The notes beneath the pieces are model-generated. The model did no database searches. It worked only from the letters and a program-made list of their open reading frames with translations, and had not been told where the DNA came from. From the NCBI GenBank assembly GCA_019635485.1, contig JAHBZL010000002.1:124001-188000 (forward strand): a stretch of DNA of 64,000 nucleotides. Reading direction: 5' to 3'. The translations under genes and the position numbers were made by a program. How positions within the stretch are numbered: position 1 is the stretch's first letter; each line of letters opens with the position of its first letter. This DNA comes from Piscinibacter sp. GTDB lineage: Bacteria; Pseudomonadota; Gammaproteobacteria; Burkholderiales; Burkholderiaceae_C. Shown here one piece after another: positions 16,659-23,550 of the stretch.

Positions 16659-17870
16659 TCAGGCAGCCCGGATCGCCCCCTCGGCCAGCAGCGCCTCGAT
16701 CTCCGCGCCCTCGAAGCCATGCTCGAGCAACACCTCGCGCGTGTGCTGGCCGAAGGTCGGCGCCGGGCGGCGGACGCTGCCGGGCGTGGCGCTGAACTTC
16801 ACCGGCACGCCCAGCGCACGCGTGCGGCCCGCGACCGGGTGCTCGAGCTCGACCACCATCTCGCGCGCCAGCGTCTGCGGGTCCGCGGCCATCTCGCCGA
16901 TGCTGCGGATCGGCCCGGCCGGGATGCCGGCCGCGTCCAGCTCGCGCAGCCAGTCCGCGGTGTCGCGCTCGCGCAGGTGCGCGGCGAGCAGCGCGGCGAG
17001 TTCGTCGCGGTGCACCATGCGCGCGCTGTTGTCGCGAAATCGTGGATCGTCGATCAGCTCCGGCGCGCCGACCAGCCGTGCGATGCGCTCCCAGTTCGAC
17101 TGGTTCGCGCCGCCGATGTTGATCCAGCCGTCGCGGGTCGGGAACGCCTGGTAGGGCGCGGCCAGTACGTGCGCCGAGCCGCCCGGCCCGGGCGACACGC
17201 CGGTGGCGAAGAAGATCGCCGCCTGCCAGGCCGTCTGGTGGATGCCGGCCTCGAGCAGCGAGGTGTCGACGAACTGGCCCTGGCCGGTCTTCAGCCGGTG
17301 CACGTAGGCCGAGACGATGCCCAGCGCCGCCAGCAGCCCGGCGTTCATGTCGGTGACCGGGCTGCCGACCTTGACCGGCGCACCGCCGGGCTCGCCGGTG
17401 ATGCTCATCAGGCCCGACACGCCCTGCGCGATCAGGTCGAAGCCGCCCTTGTCGGCCGCCGGGCCGGTGCGGCCGTAACCCGAGATGGCACAGTAGATCA
17501 GCGCCGGGTTCAGCGCGTGCAGCGCCTCGTAGCCGAGGCCGAGCCGGTCCAGCGCGCCGCGGCGGTAGTTCTCGGTCAGCACGTCGGCCCGCTCGGCGAG
17601 GCGGCGCAGCACGCGCCGCCCGCCGTCCGTCTTCAGGTCGACGGCGATCGAGCGCTTGTTGCGGTTCATCATCATGAACGCCGCCGATTCGCCGTTCACC
17701 TGCGGCTCGGCGTAGCGCCGCGTGTCGTCGCCGCCCGGGATCTTCTCGACCTTGATGACCTCGGCGCCGAGGTCGGCGAGCAATGCGCCGCAGCTCGGCC
17801 CGGCCATGATCTGCGCCAGCTCGATCACCTTCAGCCCCGCCAGCGGGCCGGTGGCCGGCGCGGTGTTCAT
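16659..17870 (-). CDS. CaiB/BaiF-type (class III) CoA-transferase
   Basis: Transfers CoA between carboxylic acids. The 403-residue protein opens with GLKVIELAQIMAGPSCGALLADLGAEVIKVEKIPGG-type family sequence, has NRNKRSIAVDLK and the catalytic Asp in PVTDMNAGLL (about residue 178), and ends with a typical ARPAPTFGQHT-like tail (here APTFGQHTREVLLEHG). Length is normal for the family. It is the last gene of a leftward operon and overlaps the crotonase-like gene by four bases, so the two probably act on the same acid. The substrate cannot be read from the sequence. Confidence 0.9.
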   Translation of the reverse strand: MNTAPATGPLAGLKVIELAQIMAGPSCGALLADLGAEVIKVEKIPGGDDTRRYAEPQVNGESAAFMMMNRNKRSIAVDLKTDGGRRVLRRLAERADVLTENYRRGALDRLGLGYEALHALNPALIYCAISGYGRTGPAADKGGFDLIAQGVSGLMSITGEPGGAPVKVGSPVTDMNAGLLAALGIVSAYVHRLKTGQGQFVDTSLLEAGIHQTAWQAAIFFATGVSPGPGGSAHVLAAPYQAFPTRDGWINIGGANQSNWERIARLVGAPELIDDPRFRDNSARMVHRDELAALLAAHLRERDTADWLRELDAAGIPAGPIRSIGEMAADPQTLAREMVVELEHPVAGRTRALGVPVKFSATPGSVRRPAPTFGQHTREVLLEHGFEGAEIEALLAEGAIRAA

Positions 17871-18670
17871 CGCCCGGTGAACTCCGGCACCGTCTTGGCC
17901 AGGAAGGCGCGGTAGCCGATACGGAAGTCCTCGCTGTCGTAGCAGCGGAAGCCCTCGTCGCGCTGCGCCTCGGTCAGCGGCCCGCCCGCGGCCAGCTCGC
18001 GCAGGAACTGCTTGTGCCAGCGCGCCACGAGCGGCGCGCCGGCGGCGATGCGTTGCGCGCAGGCCATCGCCTCACGCTCGAGCTCGGCATCGGGCAGCAC
18101 GCGGTGCACGAGGCGCTTCTCCAGCGCCTCGCGGGCGCCGAACACACGCCCTTCGAGCAGCATCTCGAGCGCCACGGCGCGGCCGGCCAGCTGCACGAGC
18201 GCCGCCAGTTCGGCATGCGCCATCACGAGGCCGAGCTTGTTGATCGGCACACCGAAGCGTGCCGACTCGTTGCACAGCCGCAGGTCGCACAGCGCCGCGA
18301 TCTCCAGGCCGCCGCCGACGCAGATGCCTTCGATCAGCGCCAGCGTCGGGTGGCGGCAGTCGGCGAGCGCACCGAGCGCGTCGTGCAGCACCGCGCCGTA
18401 GGCCTTGCCCTGCGCGAAGTTGCTGCGCTCGGTCTCGAACTCGGCAATGTCGTTGCCCGGCGCGAAGGCCTTGCCGCCGGCGCCGCGCAGCACGACGCAG
18501 CGCACGCCGTCGTCGGCCGAGACCTCGCGCAGCAGCGCCCCGAGCCGCTGCCACATCGGCTTGGTCAGGGCGTTGAGCTTGTCGGGCCGGTTCAGCAGCA
18601 CGGTGGCGATCGCCCCGTCGCGCCGCAGCAGCACCTGATCCCGCGCGTCATTCATCGCCGCTTCAGCCAT
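17867..18670 (-). CDS. Crotonase-superfamily protein (enoyl-CoA hydratase/isomerase-like)
   Basis: Acts on a CoA thioester, probably the product of the neighbouring CoA-transferase. The 267-residue protein has the crotonase oxyanion-hole regions KAFAPGNDIAEF and GICVGGGLEIAALCDLRL. The Glu of the GGGxE motif is kept, but the second catalytic Glu of true enoyl-CoA hydratases, in the xFGxPE motif, is replaced: the sequence reads ARFGVPINKLGL. So hydration is doubtful, and an isomerase, lyase or hydrolase activity is equally possible. Start is uncertain: ATG at 18670 overlaps the TRAP permease stop by 8 bases; ATG at 18655 (MNDARDQ) is the alternative. Confidence 0.88.
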   Translation of the reverse strand: MAEAAMNDARDQVLLRRDGAIATVLLNRPDKLNALTKPMWQRLGALLREVSADDGVRCVVLRGAGGKAFAPGNDIAEFETERSNFAQGKAYGAVLHDALGALADCRHPTLALIEGICVGGGLEIAALCDLRLCNESARFGVPINKLGLVMAHAELAALVQLAGRAVALEMLLEGRVFGAREALEKRLVHRVLPDAELEREAMACAQRIAAGAPLVARWHKQFLRELAAGGPLTEAQRDEGFRCYDSEDFRIGYRAFLAKTVPEFTGR

Positions 18671-19946
18671 AGAACAGGTGCACGAGGGACATCGGCACCG
18701 CCGGCACGTAGGTCACCAGCAGCAGCACCGCGAGCAGCACGCCGATGAAGGGCAGGTTCACGCGCGTGACCTTCCACATGTCGGCCTTCGCGATCGAGCA
18801 CGAGGCCATCAGCACGCTGGCCACCGGCGGGGTCTGCTGGCCGATGCCGAGGTTCAGCGTCACGATCAGCCCGAAGTGCACCGGGTCGATGCCCACCGCC
18901 TTGACCAGCGGCAGCACGATCGGCACGACCAGGATGATCGCCGCGGCCGAATGCAGGAACAGGCCGATCACGAGGAAGAACAGGTTCAGCAGCCCGAGCA
19001 CGGCGTAGCGGTTGCTGGTGATGCCCGAGAGCCACTGCGCCAGCTGCTGCGGCAGCTGCTGCTCGGTCAGGTACACGCCCAGCAGCGCCGAGGCAGCCAC
19101 CAGCAGCATCACCGTGGCGGTCTGGGTCGCGCCTTCGATCATCGCGGCGTACAGGTGACGCCAGTCGAGTTCGCGGTAGATCACGCCGCCGATCAGCAGC
19201 GCCGCCAGCACGGCCAGCGCCGCGCCCTCGGTCGCGGTGACGATGCCGCCGAAGATGCCGCCCAGGATGATCAGCGGCAGCAGCAACGCCCAGGCCGCCT
19301 CGCGGAACGCGGTGCCCACGCGCTTCAGGCTGAACACCTCCTCGACCGGGTAGTCGTAGCGGCGCGCGTACCAGTAGGCCAGCCCCATCATGCCGAGCCC
19401 GCCGAGCACGCCGGGGATGATGCCGGCGACGAAGATCTGCACCACCGACGCATCGGCCATCACCGCGTACAGGATCATCGGGATCGAGGGCGGGATGATC
19501 ACCGCCAGCGTCGCCGCCGACGAGGTCACCGCGGCGGCGAACTCCTTCGGATAGCCCTTCTTCTTCATCGCCGGGATCAGCAGCGAGCCGATCGCCGCGA
19601 CGTCGGCCACCGCCGAGCCGGAGATCTCGGCGAAGAACATCGAGGTGCCGATGTTGATCATCGCCAGCCCGCCCTTGATGAAGCCGAACAGCGCCGAGGC
19701 GAGCGCGATCAGACGGCGCGACAGGCCGGACGAGTTCATGATCGCGCCGGCCAGGATGAACAGCGGGATCGCCAGCAGCGGGAAGCTGGTGGCGCCGGTG
19801 AACATCACGATCGCCGAGTTCAGCAGCGCGTCGATCCCGCCCGAGTAGACCATCGCGCCCATCGCGACGATGCCCAGCGCGATCGCGATCGGCACGTTCA
19901 GCAGGATCAGGCCCACCAGGCCCAGGAACATCAGCGCGACGGTCAT
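18663..19946 (-). CDS. dctM: TRAP transporter large permease DctM
   Basis: Twelve-helix membrane subunit of a sodium-dependent tripartite carboxylate importer. The 427-residue protein is almost entirely hydrophobic segments, starting MTVALMFLGLVGLILLNVPIAIALG, with the DctM signatures NIGTSMFFAEISGSAVADVAAIG and MKKKGYPKEFAAAVTSSAATLAVIIPPSIPM in the middle (quoted in pieces: FFAEISGSAVAD; GYPKEFAAAVT; IIPPSIPMILYA). The ATG at 19946 overlaps the dctQ stop by four bases. Signature and length are typical. Confidence 0.95.
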   Translation of the reverse strand: MTVALMFLGLVGLILLNVPIAIALGIVAMGAMVYSGGIDALLNSAIVMFTGATSFPLLAIPLFILAGAIMNSSGLSRRLIALASALFGFIKGGLAMINIGTSMFFAEISGSAVADVAAIGSLLIPAMKKKGYPKEFAAAVTSSAATLAVIIPPSIPMILYAVMADASVVQIFVAGIIPGVLGGLGMMGLAYWYARRYDYPVEEVFSLKRVGTAFREAAWALLLPLIILGGIFGGIVTATEGAALAVLAALLIGGVIYRELDWRHLYAAMIEGATQTATVMLLVAASALLGVYLTEQQLPQQLAQWLSGITSNRYAVLGLLNLFFLVIGLFLHSAAAIILVVPIVLPLVKAVGIDPVHFGLIVTLNLGIGQQTPPVASVLMASCSIAKADMWKVTRVNLPFIGVLLAVLLLVTYVPAVPMSLVHLFYG

Positions 19947-20464
19947 GACGCGAGCGCTTCCTCGACCGGCTTCTGCTCGTGGTCGGTCAGGCCGGCGCCG
20001 CGCGCCTGCGCCAGCACCTCGGGCAGGCTGAGCAGCTGCGCGACGATGAACAGCGCCCCGCCGATCGGGATCACCGACTGCGTGAAGCGCGTCGGCACGC
20101 TCGGCAGGCTGACCATCGTGTCGCCGGCGAGGATCGCCAGCACCTGCACGCCGAACCAGGTCAGCAGCGCGAAGAAGCCGATCACGCAGGCCTCGCCGAA
20201 CCACACCGCGGCGACACGCAGCGCCGGCGGCAGGGCGTTGACCAGCCCGGGAAAGCCGATGTGCGCGCGCTTCAGCGCCGCCAGCGCGGCGCCGTAGTAG
20301 GTCAGCCAGGCGAGCATGATGGAGGCGCCCTCGTCGTACCAGACCAGCGCGATGCCGAGCTTGCGGCAGGCCACGCCGACCAGCACCAGCACGGCCAGCG
20401 CCGCGAGCAGGAAGATGACGAAGGCGGTGAGCGTGCGGTCGAAGGCGAGGCGCAGGCCGGGCAT
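19943..20464 (-). CDS. dctQ: TRAP transporter small permease DctQ
   Basis: Four-helix membrane subunit that links DctM and the binding protein. The 173-residue product has four hydrophobic stretches and the DctQ pattern WYDEGASIMLAWLTYYGAALA, followed by KRAHIGFPGL. The start at 20464 is 5 bases after the dctP stop. The C-terminal tail of about 25 residues is charged and cytoplasmic. Order dctP-dctQ-dctM is the standard TRAP arrangement. Confidence 0.93.
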   Translation of the reverse strand: MPGLRLAFDRTLTAFVIFLLAALAVLVLVGVACRKLGIALVWYDEGASIMLAWLTYYGAALAALKRAHIGFPGLVNALPPALRVAAVWFGEACVIGFFALLTWFGVQVLAILAGDTMVSLPSVPTRFTQSVIPIGGALFIVAQLLSLPEVLAQARGAGLTDHEQKPVEEALAS

Positions 20465-20469
20465 GGCGC

Positions 20470-21453
20470 TCACATGCCCTTGCCGAGCGAGATCGCCTGC
20501 TCGACCAGCTTGCCGCCGTCCGGCACTTCCTTGGCGAACTCGTCGTAGACGCCCTTGCTGGCGGCGATGAAGGCGTCCTTGTCGGCCTCGTTGACCTTCA
20601 CGCCGGCCGCCTTGATCTTGTCCAGCAGGTCGTTGTCGAGCTTGGCGGCCTGTTCGTAGACGTACGGCTGGGTGTCCTTCGCGGCCTGCGCCAGCACCGC
20701 CTGCACGTCCGGCGGCAGCGTGCCGAAGCGGCGCGCGCCGGTGGCCAGGAAGGCCGGCGTGTAGACGTGGCCGGTCATCGACAGGTACTTCTGCACCTCC
20801 TGGAACTTGGAGGAGTAGATCTGCGTCAGCGGGTTCTCCTGGCCGTCCATCACGCCGGTCTGCAGCGCGACGAACACCTCCGACAGCGCCATCGGCGACG
20901 GGTTCGCGCCGTAGGCCTGGAACATCTTCACGCGCCACTTGCCCTGCGGCACGCGCAGCTTCATGGCGCCCAGGTCGGCCGGCTTGACGATCGGCTTGGT
21001 GTTGGTCGTGATGTGGCGGAAGCCGTTCTCCCACACCGCGAGCAGCTTGTAGCCCTTGGCCTCGGCCAGCGGCGCGAGCGCGGGCCACACCACGCCGGCC
21101 TCGATCTTCTTCATGTGCTCGCGGTTCTTCACGAGGTAGGGCATCTCGAACATGCCGAACGCGTCGACCTCGGAGGACATGACGGTCGAGGGAATCGCGA
21201 AATCCACCGTGCCCAGGCGCAGCTTCTGCATCAGCTCGCGGTCGCCGCCGAGCTGGCTGGAGCCGAACACGACCACCTTGGCCTTGCCGCCGAGCTTCTC
21301 GTTCGCGCGCCGCGCGAACTCGTTGGCCGACAGTTCGAACAGCGACCCGGGCCCGCCGACATGGCCGAGCTTGAGTTCGACCTGCGCCGCGGCGGGCAGC
21401 GCGACGAAGGCGGCCAGGGCGGCGGCGAGCAGGGAGCGGCGGCGGTTCGGCAT
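20470..21453 (-). CDS. dctP: TRAP transporter solute-binding protein DctP
   Basis: Periplasmic protein that binds a carboxylate and hands it to DctQM. The 327-residue protein has a cleavable signal (MPNRRRSLLAAALAAFVALPAAAQ), then VELKLGHVGGPGSLF, the conserved substrate-carboxylate Arg segment MKLRVPQGKWRVKMFQAYGA and the PMALSEVFVALQTGVMDGQENP block typical of DctP proteins, including the YSSKFQEVQKYLSMTGH element. Start ATG 21453 has a CAGGAGAC ribosome site. The substrate is unknown; neighbouring genes suggest a hydroxy- or keto-acid. Confidence 0.94.
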   Translation of the reverse strand: MPNRRRSLLAAALAAFVALPAAAQVELKLGHVGGPGSLFELSANEFARRANEKLGGKAKVVVFGSSQLGGDRELMQKLRLGTVDFAIPSTVMSSEVDAFGMFEMPYLVKNREHMKKIEAGVVWPALAPLAEAKGYKLLAVWENGFRHITTNTKPIVKPADLGAMKLRVPQGKWRVKMFQAYGANPSPMALSEVFVALQTGVMDGQENPLTQIYSSKFQEVQKYLSMTGHVYTPAFLATGARRFGTLPPDVQAVLAQAAKDTQPYVYEQAAKLDNDLLDKIKAAGVKVNEADKDAFIAASKGVYDEFAKEVPDGGKLVEQAISLGKGM

Positions 21454-21500
21454 GGTCTGTCTCCTGGGTTGTTGAATGTTGGGCCGACGGCGCGGCCGCT

Positions 21501-22742
21501 TCAGGCCGCCGAGCGCAGCCCCTGCGGGGCCGGGTGCGCGGCGAAGTAGCTCATCGCGGCCTGCACGCCGCTGCCGGCGGTCGGCACGCCCGCGAGCTTC
21601 AGCCCCATCTCGACGCCGGCCAGCGCGGCCATCAGCGTCAGGTCGTTGCAGTCGCCGAGGTGGCCGATGCGGAACATGCGCCCGCGGACCTTGCCCAGGC
21701 CGGTGCCGAGCGAGAGGTCGAAGCGCTCGTGGATGAGGCGGCGCAGCGCATCCGCGTCGACGCCGGCCGGCGTGATCACCCCGGTCAGCACCGGCGAGTA
21801 GACCGCCGCGTCGGCGCACTGGATCGGCAGCCCCCAGGCGCGCACGGCGCTGCGCACACCCTCGGCCCAGCGCTGGTGGCGCGCGAACACCGCGTCCAGA
21901 CCCTGCTCCAGCAGCATGTCCAGCGCCTCGCTCAGGCCATACAGCAGGTTCGTGTTCGGCGTGTACGGCCAGTAGCCGGACTTGTTCATCTCGACGATCT
22001 CGTCCCAGGCCCAGAAGCTGCGCGGCAGCTTCGCGACCCGGCTCGCCTCGAGCGCCTTCGGCGACAGCGCGTTGAAGCTGATGCCCGGCGGCAGCATCAG
22101 GCCCTTCTGCGAGCCGCTGATGGTGACATCCACGCCCCATTCGTCGTGCCGGTAGTCGGCCGAGGCGAGGCCGGAGATCGTGTCCACCATCAGCAGCGCC
22201 GGGTGGCCGGCGGCGTCGATGGCGCGCCGCACCGCGGCGATGTCCGAGGTGACGCCGGTGGAGGTCTCGTTGTGCACCACGCAGACGGCCTTGATCGCGT
22301 GGCCGGTGTCGGCGCGCAGGCGCTGCTCGATCAGGTCCGCCTGCACGCCGCGCCGCCAGCTCCAGGGCAGCCCGGTGGCCGGGTCGGTGCCGGGCAGCGC
22401 GAGGAACTCGGGCTGCAGGCCGAGCCGCTCCGCCATCTTCTTCCACAGGCTGGCGAAGTGACCGGTCTCATACATCAGCACCGCATCGCCCGGGCTCATG
22501 GTGTTGGCCAGCGCCGCTTCCCACGCGCCGGTGCCCGAGGCCGGGTAGATCGCCACCGGGTGGCGGGTGCGGAACACCTGCTTGAGCCCGTCGATCACCT
22601 TCAGGCCGAGCGCGCCGAACTCCGGGCCGCGGTGGTCGATGGTGGGCAGGCTGATCGCGCGCAGGATGCGGTCCGGCACCGGGCTCGGACCGGGAATCTG
22701 CAGGAAATGGCGACCGCTGGGGTGGTGGTCGAGAGCGATCAT
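21501..22742 (-). CDS. Class V aminotransferase, serine/alanine-glyoxylate type
   Basis: PLP enzyme that most resembles serine-glyoxylate aminotransferase, which converts glyoxylate to glycine. The 413-residue protein has the family opening LQIPGPSPVPDRILRA followed by PTIDHRGPEFG, the glycine-rich PASGTGAWEAALAN cofactor site, HNETSTGVTSDI and the PLP-lysine motif TISGSQKGLMLPPG. I chose ATG 22742, which has GGAGG 7 bases upstream; a start at 22778 would begin inside the regulatory repeat at 22768-22779. First gene of the leftward operon, divergent from the GntR gene. Alanine or another amino donor is possible. Confidence 0.88.
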   Translation of the reverse strand: MIALDHHPSGRHFLQIPGPSPVPDRILRAISLPTIDHRGPEFGALGLKVIDGLKQVFRTRHPVAIYPASGTGAWEAALANTMSPGDAVLMYETGHFASLWKKMAERLGLQPEFLALPGTDPATGLPWSWRRGVQADLIEQRLRADTGHAIKAVCVVHNETSTGVTSDIAAVRRAIDAAGHPALLMVDTISGLASADYRHDEWGVDVTISGSQKGLMLPPGISFNALSPKALEASRVAKLPRSFWAWDEIVEMNKSGYWPYTPNTNLLYGLSEALDMLLEQGLDAVFARHQRWAEGVRSAVRAWGLPIQCADAAVYSPVLTGVITPAGVDADALRRLIHERFDLSLGTGLGKVRGRMFRIGHLGDCNDLTLMAALAGVEMGLKLAGVPTAGSGVQAAMSYFAAHPAPQGLRSAA

Positions 22743-22767
22743 CGTGGCCTCCGAAAGTCGTTCAAGT

Positions 22768-22845
22768 TTTGCATACAAAATTCATTTGTCAAGGCGGTTC
22801 ACCTATAATCCGCTCCGGAATGCTCTTCTTGGATTTGCATACAAA
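22768..22845. promoter_or_regulatory. Twin operator sites and promoters between divergent operons
   Basis: The 12-mer TTTGCATACAAA, with TTTG/CAAA inverted arms, occurs twice without a mismatch: 22768-22779 and 22834-22845, 66 bp apart. Its form (TTGnnnnCAA core) suits FadR/FCD-family GntR regulators, one of which starts at 22861. Between the copies is a perfect -10 box TATAAT (22804-22809) reading towards the GntR gene and, on the other strand, a perfect TTGACA (complement of 22787-22792) reading towards the aminotransferase. The right copy overlaps the likely transcript start of the regulator; the left one lies downstream of the opposite TTGACA. Negative autoregulation and divergent control are inferred. 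Confidence 0.7.
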
Positions 22846-22860
22846 CAGAGGGTAATCCCC

Positions 22861-23550
22861 ATGGCCGAGGTCATCTCGATTCCCCGCCAGGTGCTCCACC
22901 AGGAAGTCGCCGTGCGGCTGCGGCAGCGCATCGTCGAAGGCCACCTGGCGCCGGGCAGCAAGCTCAACGAGCGCACGCTGTGCGAGTTGCTGCAGGTCTC
23001 GCGCACGCCGCTGCGCGAGGCGATCAAGATGCTCGCCGCGGAAGGGCTGGTCGAACTGCTGCCCAACCGCGGCGCGGTGGTCGCGCAGATGTCCGAGCAG
23101 GACGTGGCCGACACCTTCGAGGTGATCGCCGGGCTGGAAGGCCAGTCGGGCGAGCTCGCCGCGCAGCGCATCGGCGCCGCGGAGCTGGCCGAGATCCGCG
23201 CCCTGCACTACGAGATGCTGGCCGCCTACACCCGGCGCGACCTGCCGACCTACTACCGGCTCAACGCGCAGATCCACACGCTGATCAACGCCGCGGCGCG
23301 CAACCCGGTGCTGACGCAGACCTGGCGCACCGTCAACGCGCGGCTGCAGGCGCTGCGCTTCCGTTCCAACTTCGACGAGACCAAGTGGAAGCGGGCCGTT
23401 CAGGAGCACGAACGCATGGTCGAGCTGCTCGCGCGGCGCGATGCCGCCGGCCTGCGGGCCCTGCTGGTGCAGCACCTGGAACACAAGCGCGACGCGGTGC
23501 TCGACCTGATGCGCAGCGGCCAGATCGGCGTTGCGCAGGCCGGGGCATGA
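22861..23550 (+). CDS. GntR-family (FCD-type) transcriptional regulator
   Basis: Metabolite-responsive DNA-binding protein. The 229-residue product has an N-terminal winged helix (EVAVRLRQRIVEGHLAPGSKL then NERTLCELLQVSRTPLREAI, quoted in parts) and a C-terminal all-helical FCD ligand domain with the metal/ligand residues expected of this group: D in NAQIHTLI region, H and the closing EHERMVELLARRDAAGL and VQHLEHKRD. ATG 22861 follows AGAGGGTAATCCCC. It overlaps the dehydrogenase gene by four bases (ATGA). It most likely binds the TTTGCATACAAA pair upstream and responds to the substrate of the locus. Confidence 0.92.
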   Translation: MAEVISIPRQVLHQEVAVRLRQRIVEGHLAPGSKLNERTLCELLQVSRTPLREAIKMLAAEGLVELLPNRGAVVAQMSEQDVADTFEVIAGLEGQSGELAAQRIGAAELAEIRALHYEMLAAYTRRDLPTYYRLNAQIHTLINAAARNPVLTQTWRTVNARLQALRFRSNFDETKWKRAVQEHERMVELLARRDAAGLRALLVQHLEHKRDAVLDLMRSGQIGVAQAGA

